Source: JACMLD01 sp039916305 (GTDB lineage: Bacteria > Bacteroidota > Bacteroidia > Chitinophagales > Chitinophagaceae). From it: a stretch of 64,000 bases of DNA. Both the position numbers and the translations under genes were made by a program. The stretch is taken from contig JBDSLR010000023.1 of NCBI GenBank assembly GCA_039916305.1, positions 1 through 64,000 on the forward strand, given 5' to 3'. Positions 27,167-36,266 of the stretch are shown one piece after another. Every line of letters begins with the position of its first letter. Position 1 is the stretch's first letter. Under the pieces are notes generated by a model. It had not been told where the DNA came from. It saw only the letters and a program-made list of their open reading frames with translations, and ran no database searches.

Positions 27167-28963
27167 ATGTCCAATTCGCTTTTTCGTACAAAAAAGATTG
27201 CTTCTATATTGGCAGAAGGATCGGATGACAGTCATGGTGCTGGTGGCTTAAAACGCGTGCTTACACTCCGTGATCTCACATTCTTTGGAATAGCCGCAAT
27301 TTTGGGAGCAGGCAGTTTCAGCAGTCTGGGCGGGGCGGTATTTCACGGTGGACCGGGGGTGGTGGTTTTATTTATTATTACAGCCATTGCCTGCGCGTTT
27401 ACTGCTTTTTGTTATTCTGAATTTGCCAGCCGTATTCCCGTCGCTGGCAGCGCTTATACGTATGCGTATGCTTCTTTTGGCGAATTGTTTGCATGGATAA
27501 TTGGCTGGGCGCTTATCATGGAATATTCAATTGGTAATATTTATGTAGCCTATAGCTGGAGCGATTATTTCACCTCCTTCCTGGATAAATTGAACGTACA
27601 TATGCCTGCCTGGTTATGTACCAGCTATATGGAAGTAAAGCATGCTATTACAGGCGGAAGCACCTCCGCAGATGTGCTGGATGCATGGAATAGTGCGCCT
27701 GTTATTGGCGGTCTGCATATTATTTTTGATTTGCCCGCGCTTATAATAAATGCATTGATCACCTACCTCGTATTTCGTGGCATAAAAGAAAGCCGCAATT
27801 TCAGCAATGTAATGGTGGTCTTAAAAATGATAGTTGTTGTATTGGTAATACTGGTGGGCGGTTATATTATCTTTTCAAACGGGCTTACTATTAACTGGAT
27901 GCCTGCCAATGATGCAGGTGTAAAATCTTTTATGCCCAATGGTTTTGGAGGGGTAATGGCGGCGGTGAGCGGTGTTTTCTTTGCATATATTGGCTTCGAT
28001 GCAGTGAGTGTGCTGGCAGAAGAAAGCAAAAATCCGCAACGCGATTTACCAAGGGGTATGATTTTTTCACTGGTTATCTGCACCATCGTATATATATTAC
28101 TGACCCTGGTATTAACCGGTGCAGTCAACTACAGAAAATTTGAAGGCGTTGGTGATCCGCTTGCTTTCATTTTTGAAAAACAAAACCTGGATGTAAGCTG
28201 GATGCAGTTTTTTGTTTCCATTGCTGCAGTTATTGCCATGACGAGTGTATTGCTGGTTTTCCAGATGGGCCAGCCGCGCATCTGGATGAGTATGAGCCGC
28301 GATGGTCTGCTGCCAACGGTATTTCAAAAAATCCATCCAAAATTTAAAACCCCGTCGTTCTCCACTATTGTCACGGGCCTGGTAGTGGGTATTCCAATTT
28401 TGTTTACAGATAAAACGTTTGTACTGGACTTCACCAGTATCGCCACCTTGTTTGCATTTGTACTGGTATGTGGTGGGGTGCTATTAATCCCTAAAAAAGA
28501 AAAGCAAGCCGGCAAGTTTCATATACCCTATATAAACGGGCAATTTATTTTTCCGGCTATAATCATCGGCGCCCTGCTGATTGTTTATTTTTTCAATCAC
28601 CAGTACCTGCAGGAATTGTTTCATCTTCCATTAACCACAGAGGAAGCGCAATCGGCTGTTACAGGTATTGATCCAATGAAAACGGAGTTGATTAATAATG
28701 CAATTGACAGTGCTGCGGTGGCCAAAGAAACCATCAATATTTCCACTATCATATTCTGGGTAGTTTGTCTGGTCGTCAGCATCTTAACTTTTATAAAAAA
28801 ATATTCATTGATTCCTCTCCTGGGCCTGAGCACCTGCTTATACCTGCTAACTGGTATGACAGCAAAAAACTGGGCCTGGTTTTCCAGCTGGCTATTACTG
28901 GGCCTGGTTGTTTACTTTTTGTACGGGTACAAAAAAAGCAAGCTTGCGCAGGCGCGTGATTGA
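27167..28963 (+). CDS. APC-family amino acid permease (cationic amino acid transporter type)
   Basis: This 598-residue membrane protein has about 13-14 hydrophobic segments. The first helix contains FFGIAAILGAGSFSSLGGAVFHGGPG, matching the unwound GxGIF-like substrate site of APC transporters. A later EFASRIPVAGSAYTYAYASFGELFAWIIGWALIMEY block is typical of the CAT subgroup. A large loop occurs near 530-545. It probably imports amino acids with protons. The specificity is not predictable. Confidence 0.88.
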   Translation: MSNSLFRTKKIASILAEGSDDSHGAGGLKRVLTLRDLTFFGIAAILGAGSFSSLGGAVFHGGPGVVVLFIITAIACAFTAFCYSEFASRIPVAGSAYTYAYASFGELFAWIIGWALIMEYSIGNIYVAYSWSDYFTSFLDKLNVHMPAWLCTSYMEVKHAITGGSTSADVLDAWNSAPVIGGLHIIFDLPALIINALITYLVFRGIKESRNFSNVMVVLKMIVVVLVILVGGYIIFSNGLTINWMPANDAGVKSFMPNGFGGVMAAVSGVFFAYIGFDAVSVLAEESKNPQRDLPRGMIFSLVICTIVYILLTLVLTGAVNYRKFEGVGDPLAFIFEKQNLDVSWMQFFVSIAAVIAMTSVLLVFQMGQPRIWMSMSRDGLLPTVFQKIHPKFKTPSFSTIVTGLVVGIPILFTDKTFVLDFTSIATLFAFVLVCGGVLLIPKKEKQAGKFHIPYINGQFIFPAIIIGALLIVYFFNHQYLQELFHLPLTTEEAQSAVTGIDPMKTELINNAIDSAAVAKETINISTIIFWVVCLVVSILTFIKKYSLIPLLGLSTCLYLLTGMTAKNWAWFSSWLLLGLVVYFLYGYKKSKLAQARD

Positions 28964-29047
28964 TTAACCGGGTGCCTGGAAATTTTGAGCACGTAATAAC
29001 AAATACGTAAAATAAAAATTGACTTTATATTAGAGCGGATATCTATG

Positions 29048-29055
29048 TATTTTTG
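29048..29055 (+). promoter_or_regulatory. candidate -7 promoter element TATTTTTG
   Basis: TATTTTTG matches TAnnTTTG and lies 49 bases upstream of the Smr gene start. A TTGACTT sequence lies 26 bases further upstream, a little too far for a standard -33. Confidence 0.3.
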
Positions 29056-29104
29056 CCTGGGATATATTTTGTTAACACTACAATTCCCATTTGGGGTCAG
29101 GGGT

Positions 29105-30124
29105 ATGAAATTTGAAATTGGCGATAAGGTAACGGTACTGCATTCTAATGAAGACGGAGAGGTAATTGACATTATAAATGATAAAATGGTGATGGTGGAA
29201 GTAAGGGGCGTAAAATTTCCTGCTTATACAGATCAGCTTGATTTCCCTTACTTTAAACAATTCACACAGAAGAAAACACTCCCTGAAAAAAAGCCCAAAA
29301 CTTATATTGACCAGGTTCCCAAAGAAAGAATAAAAACAGCCACTGCCAAATACCCGACAGGCGTGTGGCTGATGTTTTTGCCCAAATTTGAAACTGATGA
29401 ATTTGGCGATGATATTGTTGACCTGCTGAAAGTGCACCTTATCAATGGCAATGAAACCGGGTATGGGTTCCACTACAAAGTGAGCTATGCCGGGGAAACC
29501 GGTTTTGATTTAAAGAATGAATTGTTTGTTAATCAGGATTTTTACCTGCACGACATTCCGTTTGATAACCTCAACGATAACCCTACTTTTTCATGTGAGT
29601 TTACGCTGGTTAACCCCGACAATGCAAAAGCGGAATATTATGAAACATCGTTGAAACTAAAGGCCCAGCAATTATTTAAAAAAATTGAGGAGATAAAACT
29701 GAAAGGTGAGCCTACGTTTTCTTACAAGCTTTTTGACGTATATCCTGCAAGGCAGGAGGAAAAAATGGACATGGCTGTTTTATCAGCTGCCGGTTATAAG
29801 GTGTATGAGGCTTCTAAGGCCAGGCAGCATTTACCGCCTGCGAGGTCTGTTGTGGATCTGCACATAGAAAAGATAATGGATGACTGGAAACGGCTCAGTA
29901 ATTTTGAAATACTTACGCTGCAGTTAAAAGAGTTTGAAAAATATTATGACCTGGCATTGGCGCATCGCCAGTCGTCAATCATATTTATACACGGACTGGG
30001 TACCGGCAAATTACGCGACGAAGTGCATGAACAACTTCGACTGAAAAAAGAAGTGAAATATTTTGTAAACCAGTACAATGCTGCTTACGGTTACGGCGCA
30101 ACAGAGGTTTTTTTACAATACTAG
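29105..30124 (+). CDS. DUF2027 and Smr-domain protein
   Basis: This 339-residue protein begins with a small SH3-like beta domain (MKFEIGDKVTVLHSNEDGEV), then a DUF2027-like middle region. It ends with a Smr domain: VVDLHIEKI near 268-276 and the TGKLRDEVHEQL segment (preceded by FIHGLG) near 312-330. The Smr domain occurs in MutS2 and in stand-alone nucleases acting on branched DNA or stalled-ribosome mRNA. Which activity this protein has is unknown. The ATG at 29105 gives a proper start; earlier in-frame codons overlap the promoter region. The RNase P RNA gene follows. Confidence 0.8.
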   Translation: MKFEIGDKVTVLHSNEDGEVIDIINDKMVMVEVRGVKFPAYTDQLDFPYFKQFTQKKTLPEKKPKTYIDQVPKERIKTATAKYPTGVWLMFLPKFETDEFGDDIVDLLKVHLINGNETGYGFHYKVSYAGETGFDLKNELFVNQDFYLHDIPFDNLNDNPTFSCEFTLVNPDNAKAEYYETSLKLKAQQLFKKIEEIKLKGEPTFSYKLFDVYPARQEEKMDMAVLSAAGYKVYEASKARQHLPPARSVVDLHIEKIMDDWKRLSNFEILTLQLKEFEKYYDLALAHRQSSIIFIHGLGTGKLRDEVHEQLRLKKEVKYFVNQYNAAYGYGATEVFLQY

Positions 30125-30197
30125 AACTATGGATGCACGGCAATGACGTTCAGCTCCAGGCCACCAATCAACTGGCCAACCAATCAACCAATAAACT

Positions 30198-30205
30198 TAC
30201 CTTTG
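30198..30205 (+). promoter_or_regulatory. -7 promoter element TACCTTTG of rnpB
   Basis: TACCTTTG fits TAnnTTTG and ends four bases before the predicted 5' end of RNase P RNA, the position expected for a -7 element. Confidence 0.6.
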
Positions 30206-30208
30206 CCG

Positions 30209-30569
30209 TAACTACCAACCGAGCTATCGATCTTATGGTAACATAGGGTAGGAAAGTCCGGACAGCAAAGGACAATGCACCGGTTAAGCGCCGGGTCCCA
30301 ATTGAAAGAGCGGGAACAGAAAGTGCCACAGAAAATAACTGTCCTGGTTCTACGAACCGGGATGAGGGTGAAAACGTAGGGTAAGAGCCTACGTCCCGGC
30401 ATGGTAACATGCCGGGAGGGTAAACCTTGCATGCTGTAATGCCACGTATACCAGCGCCTGAGGGCTGTTCGCCCGATGCTGGAGGGTAGGCAGCAAGATC
30501 CCTGCAGTAATGCAGGGGCCAGATAAATGATAGTTTAGAAACAAAATCCGGCTTATGAGTTGGTAGTTA
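30209..30569 (+). ncRNA. rnpB: RNase P RNA (class A)
   Basis: The conserved 5' core taggaaagtccggaca lies near 30249-30264, and the 3' core agataaatgat with tccggcttat near 30520-30556. The ends are set by a perfect 11-bp P1 helix: taactaccaac (30209-30219) pairs with gttggtagtta (30559-30569). Internal helices such as cccggcatg/catgccggg and ccctgcag/ctgcaggg are visible. RNase P RNA cleaves the 5' leader of pre-tRNAs together with RnpA. The length (361) is normal for the phylum. One base in the 3' core differs from the usual acagaa (here acaaaa). Confidence 0.95.
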
Positions 30570-30672
30570 TTTTACTAAGAGTGGCTAAGGGAACAGGGAG
30601 AAAAGCAGGTTTATGAATATACTTCTGCTGCTTGTTGTGCTTTTATGCTTTTTTATATATGTCCTGATAAAC

Positions 30673-30720
30673 TCCGGCTTATGAGTGAGGAGTAATATAG
30701 TTAAGAGAATAGGGAGAAAG
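30673..30720 (+). repeat. partial copy of the rnpB 3' end and downstream sequence
   Basis: The 14 bases tccggcttatgagt match the rnpB terminus (30547-30560) exactly, at an offset of 126 bases. After an imperfect middle part, agggagaaa recurs as well. Only the last part of the RNA gene is copied. No gene lies between the copies. Confidence 0.6.
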
Positions 30721-30820
30721 GGGTTGATTTAAAATTTCTGTTACTTCATGCTCTTTTTTTTACGCACACTAATCAGCAAGGAAGTTTTTTATAGCAACGA
30801 TGCGCTTTTCTCCATATTTC

Positions 30821-31753
30821 TTAGCCCTTCCGGTATAAATTGCCAAGATAGCCGCCGGCTTCCATCATCCACGCAATGCCAAGGTGAACCATAATACCTC
30901 CCAGGATTGATTGCGTTCTGTATGCAATGATGCCCAGCAGCATACCACCAAAAAACGAAGAAATGCATTCAAATAATGGCTTGCCAAAATGAATGCTGCA
31001 GTAGAAAACCGCCATGGGTAAAACAGCGTCGGCACCCACATACCTTACAAAAGCAAACACCAGGAACCCGCGAAAAAAAAGTTCTATGGTAATAAAATCA
31101 ATGCCGTAAGACAGTTCATAGAGCGATTTATACAACCAGGAATGCTTTGTTATTCCTTCTATAAAAGCAACCTGCTTTAGTTTGGGATAAGTGTGCAAAA
31201 AATCGGCCTGGGTGGAAGCAAAAGCTATCAGCGGCACCATAATAAGCAACATCAGCGCATAAGGCTGCCAATTAAAATTTTTAGTAGTCAGTCCCCAGAA
31301 CGAAGGCTGGCTTTTCTGAAACCACCACAATAACAGCAATGGTATAACAACCAGCAATAACCGCGAAGGAAGATTGATGATGATGGCGTAATATCTTCTC
31401 CAGCTATCATTTTCTGTGCCGGCTACCCACTGTGTCAATCCGCTAAAACTTACTTTTAGGGCAAAGATGGCGGGCGCAAGAAACAATAAAAGCCAGAATT
31501 GCGGCTGACTGGCCGCCTGTTTATGCTTTGTAAAAACCAAAACAAGAAAAGGAATAATAAATGCAATAGCATATACACTGCAGAAGCCAAGAAATTTTCC
31601 CCAGCGCGAATGGATATTGTATAACCACTTAGTCTCTATACCAAACCGGTAATTTAATATTAGAAAAATGCCGGCAAAGCAAGCAAAAAATGCAAGCAGC
31701 CATTTATCGGTATTCCTGAAATAATCCTGCAGGTATGAAAAAATGAGGTTCAT
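30821..31753 (-). CDS. CPBP-family intramembrane metalloprotease (CAAX protease/Abi type)
   Basis: This 310-residue protein has about eight hydrophobic helices. The C-terminal CPBP part contains TIELFFRGFLV, the place of the EExxxR motif, then FYCSIHFGKP and a final HLGIAWMME. The first Glu of the EE pair is Ile here, while the second Glu, Arg and both histidine motifs are kept. Bacterial members may process peptides or pheromones, but most have unknown substrates. It starts five bases after plsX and is probably in the yceD-rpmF-plsX transcript. Confidence 0.78.
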   Translation of the reverse strand: MNLIFSYLQDYFRNTDKWLLAFFACFAGIFLILNYRFGIETKWLYNIHSRWGKFLGFCSVYAIAFIIPFLVLVFTKHKQAASQPQFWLLLFLAPAIFALKVSFSGLTQWVAGTENDSWRRYYAIIINLPSRLLLVVIPLLLLWWFQKSQPSFWGLTTKNFNWQPYALMLLIMVPLIAFASTQADFLHTYPKLKQVAFIEGITKHSWLYKSLYELSYGIDFITIELFFRGFLVFAFVRYVGADAVLPMAVFYCSIHFGKPLFECISSFFGGMLLGIIAYRTQSILGGIMVHLGIAWMMEAGGYLGNLYRKG

Positions 31754-31758
31754 GTGTT

Positions 31759-32712
31759 TCAGGCGTTGATAATGCCCGTAAAGGAAGCTTTGATCTTTGC
31801 CATCAGGTCGGTCTCAATCATTTTGGCAGCCAATGCAATCATATTTTTAAATGCATTGCTTTTTGAAATGCCATGACCAATGATAACGGGTTTGGCTACG
31901 CCCAGCACAGGAGTTCCACCATAGTATTCAAAATTAAAGCGCTGTAAAAATTCATGCTCAATTTCTTTAGCATGCGTAATATCATAAATAGATTCAGCCA
32001 TTTTAAGCACCACATTGCCTGTAAATCCTTCACATACTATTACGTCGGCTCTGTCCAGCAATATATCACGGCCTTCAACATTGCCAATAAAGTTAATTTG
32101 CGTGTTTTGTTTAAGCAGGGGATAGGTGGCCTGTGCCAGTATATTTCCTTTACTTTCTTCTTCGCCTACGTTCAGCAAAGCCACCCTTGGGTTATCAATA
32201 CCCAGTATATGTTGTGCGTACAAAGATCCCAGCAGTGCAAACTGGTTGAGGTTTTCCGGCTTGCAATCTGCGTTAAGGCCCACATCCAGTAGTATACCGG
32301 TCTTGCCATTTTCTTTGGGCATTACAGAAGATATGGTTGGGCGAACAACTCCTTCAATTACTTTAATGCTGAACATTGCGCCTACCAGCATAGCGCCGGT
32401 ATTGCCTGCGCTTATAAAAGCGTCAATTTTATGGGAAGCAAGGTAATGGAAGCCAATGGCGATGGAAGATTGCTGCTTTTCTCTGAGCGCTTTGGTGGGA
32501 TGTTCCTGCATGTCAATCACCTGTGGGGCATGCACTATTTTCACGCTGGCAGCGGCAATGCCATGTTCGGCCAGCAATGGTGTAAGCTGCGGCTCATCTC
32601 CAAATAAAAACAAGTTGCAATCCTGCGGTTGTTCAGACAGATACAGACGGATGCCCCTGACCGCTTCAAGCGGAGCAAAATCGCCACCCATCATATCTAA
32701 ACCAATATTCAT
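31759..32712 (-). CDS. plsX: phosphate acyltransferase PlsX
   Basis: This 317-residue enzyme makes acyl-phosphate from acyl-ACP for phospholipid synthesis. The start MNIGLDMMGGDFAP is the family N-terminus (DxMGGDxAP), and further blocks include MQEHPTKALREKQQSSIA, SAGNTGAMLVGAM and GFTGNVVLKMAE. I chose the ATG at 32712; eight in-frame codons upstream are not conserved. It lies downstream of rpmF, the usual bacterial order yceD-rpmF-plsX. Confidence 0.94.
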   Translation of the reverse strand: MNIGLDMMGGDFAPLEAVRGIRLYLSEQPQDCNLFLFGDEPQLTPLLAEHGIAAASVKIVHAPQVIDMQEHPTKALREKQQSSIAIGFHYLASHKIDAFISAGNTGAMLVGAMFSIKVIEGVVRPTISSVMPKENGKTGILLDVGLNADCKPENLNQFALLGSLYAQHILGIDNPRVALLNVGEEESKGNILAQATYPLLKQNTQINFIGNVEGRDILLDRADVIVCEGFTGNVVLKMAESIYDITHAKEIEHEFLQRFNFEYYGGTPVLGVAKPVIIGHGISKSNAFKNMIALAAKMIETDLMAKIKASFTGIINA

Positions 32713-32796
32713 AGTGACTGCAAAAAAAAATTCCAATATTCAAAGGTTACAGGTAACTAAACCACTGAATGCCGGAATCTGGTAATTATTTAAAAT

Positions 32797-32988
32797 CTAT
32801 TTTACAGGAGCTTGTTCAGCTACTACTTTTCCTTTGTAGTACAACTTACCTTCACTTACATGTGCGCGGTGGCGAACATGTATTTCACCTGTAGTGCTGT
32901 CTTTACTCAGCGTAATAGAACTTGCCTTGTAGTGTGTTCTTCTTTTAGCACTACGCTGCTGAGAATGTCGTCTTTTGGGATTTGGCAT
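32797..32988 (-). CDS. rpmF: 50S ribosomal protein L32
   Basis: This 63-residue basic protein starts MPNPKRRHSQQRSAKRRTHYKA, the L32 signature. The zinc-binding cysteine pairs found in some L32 proteins are absent, so it is a C-minus type. It lies between yceD and plsX on the same strand, the standard arrangement. Confidence 0.96.
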   Translation of the reverse strand: MPNPKRRHSQQRSAKRRTHYKASSITLSKDSTTGEIHVRHRAHVSEGKLYYKGKVVAEQAPVK

Positions 32989-33046
32989 GACTCTCTGTTT
33001 ATTGTAATCAAAAAATGTTTGTTATCTGTATAAAAGCATTGCAGCT

Positions 33047-33601
33047 TTAATTATCTAAGTTCTTTTTTATATTCTCAAGGCCTTTCCAGATGGGATTTTC
33101 CGTCCGGGCCGGTTCATCTTCGCCGCCACCTCCCTTAAGCATATCCAGTACATCATTGTCGCAAAACTGGCTGCCCATCTTCTCTTCACTGCACATTCGC
33201 TGCATGGGTATACTCAGGTTAATAAATTCATATATCCAGTCGGCAACATGCAAGTGACTTTCTCCACGCCCGATATAATATACATCCGGGTCTTCTTCTG
33301 TTTCATTCATTTTATCCGGCTCTTCAGCTAATTTAACCGCAAGGCTAAATTCATCCCACAAATTCATGGGTAGCGTGGTACTTCCGCACCTGTCACAGTT
33401 TACTTCAAGCGAACCGCCAATTTCAAACTTCAGCAGCATAAAGCCATTTTGTTTGTCGAGGGTTAACTTAATATTTGCCTTGCAGTTACGAAAATCCTGC
33501 TCCTGGTATGCCTCAAAGAACTTGTCGTCTACCTGGTACTGGTATTCATGAATGCCCTGTCTTAATCCTACAAACGCTATATCGTACTCCCGGCGACTCA
33601 T
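33047..33601 (-). CDS. YceD/DUF177 family protein
   Basis: This 184-residue protein has the DUF177 signature CDRCG near 76-80 after GGSLEVNCDRC, and a second pair of cysteines (C139 and C147 region) that may help bind zinc. YceD homologues are needed for normal 23S rRNA accumulation in other bacteria and in chloroplasts. The gene precedes rpmF and plsX as in many bacteria. The linker GGGGEDEPAR near the C-terminus is low complexity. A TACCTTTG promoter element lies 24-31 bases upstream. Confidence 0.88.
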   Translation of the reverse strand: MSRREYDIAFVGLRQGIHEYQYQVDDKFFEAYQEQDFRNCKANIKLTLDKQNGFMLLKFEIGGSLEVNCDRCGSTTLPMNLWDEFSLAVKLAEEPDKMNETEEDPDVYYIGRGESHLHVADWIYEFINLSIPMQRMCSEEKMGSQFCDNDVLDMLKGGGGEDEPARTENPIWKGLENIKKNLDN

Positions 33602-33624
33602 GTATATGAACTTTTAAAGGTTGG

Positions 33625-33632
33625 CAAAGGTA
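33625..33632 (-). promoter_or_regulatory. -7 promoter element TACCTTTG of the yceD-rpmF-plsX cluster
   Basis: On the minus strand TACCTTTG lies 24 bases before the yceD start and matches the TAnnTTTG consensus. A -33 TTTG is not evident. Confidence 0.5.
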
Positions 33633-33851
33633 AGATAAAATAACTGAAATGTGGGTATAAAAGCAGAAGAAATCTTGCTGGTAGCCATCATTTTTGCCCG
33701 TATATGCTCCTTACACCGTGATGACCAAAGGTAATAACAATTGGAGGGGCAATGGCCTTTGCATTAAACGTAGCCAGATATGCTTTGAAGCGGGAGTCGA
33801 CCAACGGGCGGTTTCGCTTGCAGCTGCCTGACAATGAACTCCGTCCCGGCT

Positions 33852-33870
33852 ATTTTAATTTGATTTTAAT
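33852..33870 (+). promoter_or_regulatory. candidate OmpR/PhoB-type tandem operator
   Basis: Two exact copies of ATTTTAAT start 11 bases apart (33852 and 33863), one helical turn, as expected for a tandem OmpR-type dimer site. They are nested within GGCTATT...AATAGCC, an inverted repeat at 33848-33874. The site is about 80 bases upstream of the OmpR-family regulator gene, which suggests autoregulation. The remainder of the 347-base gap between 33602 and 33948 shows nothing else clear. Confidence 0.5.
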
Positions 33871-33948
33871 AGCCTGTAATACAATTGTTTCTGGGTTGCA
33901 GTATTAATTACTGACCTTTACTGATTCAACAAATATATTATATTGACT

Positions 33949-34635
33949 ATGGTAGATGCAAGAATTTTGCTGGTAGAGGACGAACGAAAGATAGCTGACT
34001 CATTAAAAAAAGGACTTTCCGAAAACCAGTATGAAGTAGAAGTTGCTTACGATGGACTGGCTGGCAAGAAATTATTTGAAACACAGTCTTTTGATCTCGC
34101 CATACTGGACATTAACCTGCCAGGCATGAATGGATATGAACTTTGTAAGGAAATTCGTATTCATAATCAGCAGATACCCGTGATGATGCTAACAGCCCTG
34201 AATGCCATTGATGACAAAATAGAGGGTTTTGATGCAGGGGCAGATGATTATGTGATTAAGCCATTTGATTTTAAGGAGCTGCTGGTAAGAATCAGGGCCT
34301 TGTTAAAGCGCCTGCGGCAGACCGTTCCGGTGGGCAATGTGCTTAAAATATCAGATTTGGTGATGAACCTGGATAGTAAAGAAGTTAGCCGCGATGGTAA
34401 GCTGATAGCACTTACTGCAAAAGAATTCCAGCTGCTGGAATACCTGATCAAAAACAAAAATAAGGTAGTATCAAGGGCCGACATCGCCTTAAACGTATGG
34501 GATATTGACTTTGATACCAAGACCAATGTGATAGATGTGTACGTTACTTTTCTCAGGAAAAAACTGGATAAAGACTTCCCCAATAAACTTATACACACCC
34601 AGGTAGGCATGGGGTACATACTGAAGGAATCCTGA
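33949..34635 (+). CDS. OmpR-family two-component response regulator
   Basis: This 228-residue protein has a receiver domain (1-120) with acidic residues E10-D11, phospho-acceptor D54 in AILDINLPGMNG, conserved T/A switch region MLTALNA and lysine in DDYVIKPFDFKELLVRI. A winged-helix DNA-binding domain follows (about 130-228: LTAKEFQLLEYLIKNKNKVVSR, VDVYVTFLRKKLD-like, HTQVGMGYIL). I chose the ATG at 33949; a TTG two codons upstream is in frame. The partner histidine kinase starts one base after its stop. The sequence resembles CusR/ArlR-like regulators but the signal is unknown. Confidence 0.92.
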   Translation: MVDARILLVEDERKIADSLKKGLSENQYEVEVAYDGLAGKKLFETQSFDLAILDINLPGMNGYELCKEIRIHNQQIPVMMLTALNAIDDKIEGFDAGADDYVIKPFDFKELLVRIRALLKRLRQTVPVGNVLKISDLVMNLDSKEVSRDGKLIALTAKEFQLLEYLIKNKNKVVSRADIALNVWDIDFDTKTNVIDVYVTFLRKKLDKDFPNKLIHTQVGMGYILKES

Positions 34636-34636
34636 C

Positions 34637-36016
34637 ATGAATATCCGGTTTAAAATAACATTGCTTTTTACCCTGCTGGTAATGGGTATCTTATCCCTAA
34701 TCAGTTATTCCGTCTACTATTTTACTGAGCAAAGCAGGCAGGCTATATTTAAACAGCGGCTGCAGGCGGGTGCCAATAACCGCGCGAATTTATTTGCCTT
34801 GCTGGGCGATAATAAGCTGGATGTACTTCAAAAGATGGACAGCAGTTCAACCGTGCTGATGACCCAAAGAGCGCTGCTGATTTATGAGGAAGGAATGCAG
34901 CCAGCTTACCAGTTTTATGGAACCGGGGCAAAAGTATATGTGCCCAGCGCGCAGCAGATTGCCGCGATTAAAATAAAAAAGACCAGTTTTTTTAAAATTG
35001 GCAGCCTGGATGCGGTAGGTATCTTTCATGCATATAAGACTAAAGGCATCGTGGTCTTTTACATGGGTATTGATGAGGATGGCAGAAGAAGAATAGATGA
35101 TCTGAAAAGAATTCTGCTCTCGAGTTTACTGGCTGGCGTTATTATTACACTCATAGTAGGGTATATTTTTTCTACCCAGCTGGTAAGACCTATCAACAGG
35201 ATAATCAGGGAAGTAAATGAAGTGTCATTCAACAATCTTTCAGACCGCATCTATGGCGGTCAGGGACAGGATGAATTATCAAGGCTGGCCAACACTTTCA
35301 ATAGCCTGCTGAGCCGCTTGCAGGAGTCCATTACTATACAAAAGCGTTTTATTTCCAACGCCTCGCACGAACTCTCCACACCGCTTACTTCTATCAGCAG
35401 CCAGTTACAGGTAACGCTTCAGAAAGCAAGAAGCACAGAAGAATATCATACGGTATTATATTCTATCCAGGAAGATGTGGAGCAGATGCGCCAGCTTACA
35501 AAAAGCCTGCTTGAAATCGCTAAAACCGGCTACGAAGGCGGCATAGAACTGAGTGAGGTACGGGTAGATGAAATCATGTTAAAGATTGTAGCGGATGTAA
35601 AAAAAATAAATGCAGCATATGTTGTTGAGCTGGAATTTGGCGAATTTCCGGATGATGACAAAAGTTGTTTAACATATGGCAACCAGGATCTATTGTACAG
35701 TGCTATTAAAAATATTACAGAAAATGCCTGCAAGTATTCGTACGACAAGCAGGCTTTCCTGTACCTGAAGTTCGAGAACAATGATATTATTGTAAGGGTA
35801 AAAAACAACGGAGAAGTAATCAGCCCGGAAGAACTGGAAAGTATTTTCCATCCTTTTTACCGGGGCCGCACGGCAGGTGAGACCCGTGGCTTTGGATTAG
35901 GTCTTGCCTTGTCTCAACGCATTGTTGCCCTGCACAAAGGAAAAGTCGTAGTACGGTCGGACAGCAGTAATGGTACAGTATTTACTATTACGTTTCCGTC
36001 ATTAAACACTTATTAA
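34637..36016 (+). CDS. HAMP-domain sensor histidine kinase
   Basis: This 459-residue membrane kinase has TM1 (about 7-29), a periplasmic sensor region of about 125 residues, TM2 (157-178), HAMP (178-232), a HisKA dimerisation domain with phospho-acceptor H244 in NASHELSTPLTS, and an ATPase domain with N-box NITENACKYS and G-box FGLGLALS. It is cotranscribed with the preceding response regulator. The sensor region has no named domain. A bidirectional terminator lies downstream. Confidence 0.92.
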   Translation: MNIRFKITLLFTLLVMGILSLISYSVYYFTEQSRQAIFKQRLQAGANNRANLFALLGDNKLDVLQKMDSSSTVLMTQRALLIYEEGMQPAYQFYGTGAKVYVPSAQQIAAIKIKKTSFFKIGSLDAVGIFHAYKTKGIVVFYMGIDEDGRRRIDDLKRILLSSLLAGVIITLIVGYIFSTQLVRPINRIIREVNEVSFNNLSDRIYGGQGQDELSRLANTFNSLLSRLQESITIQKRFISNASHELSTPLTSISSQLQVTLQKARSTEEYHTVLYSIQEDVEQMRQLTKSLLEIAKTGYEGGIELSEVRVDEIMLKIVADVKKINAAYVVELEFGEFPDDDKSCLTYGNQDLLYSAIKNITENACKYSYDKQAFLYLKFENNDIIVRVKNNGEVISPEELESIFHPFYRGRTAGETRGFGLGLALSQRIVALHKGKVVVRSDSSNGTVFTITFPSLNTY

Positions 36017-36150
36017 AGCAATTGTTTAATGCTTTTTTAATCGTGGAATGATTGGTTACCTGATTTAATGTTTGAAATTTATTATACAAATTTTTAGCAG
36101 GTTTTGTAATTTTTTCATAGGGTGGTTTTAGGTTGCATTCTCGTCTTGAT

Positions 36151-36184
36151 AAAAAGGATATATGTTTAAGCATATATCCTTTTT
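36151..36184. terminator. bidirectional intrinsic terminator between two converging two-component systems
   Basis: A perfect 14-bp stem aaaaaggatatatg/catatatccttttt with a 6-base loop gives a T run on either strand. It lies between the kinase gene ending at 36016 (+) and the LytTR gene ending at 36267 (-). Confidence 0.9.
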
Positions 36185-36266
36185 TAGTATCACGCCTGCT
36201 CTATTATCGGCCTGTGTTTAGCAATCTTATTGCGCATGTCCGCATCCACGTTGTAAAGTAAATACT

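Noticed and set aside
30160..30190. ACCAATCAAC direct repeat with 16-bp period before rnpB
   Set aside because: Two short copies only, and similar CAAC/CAAT runs are expected in this composition.
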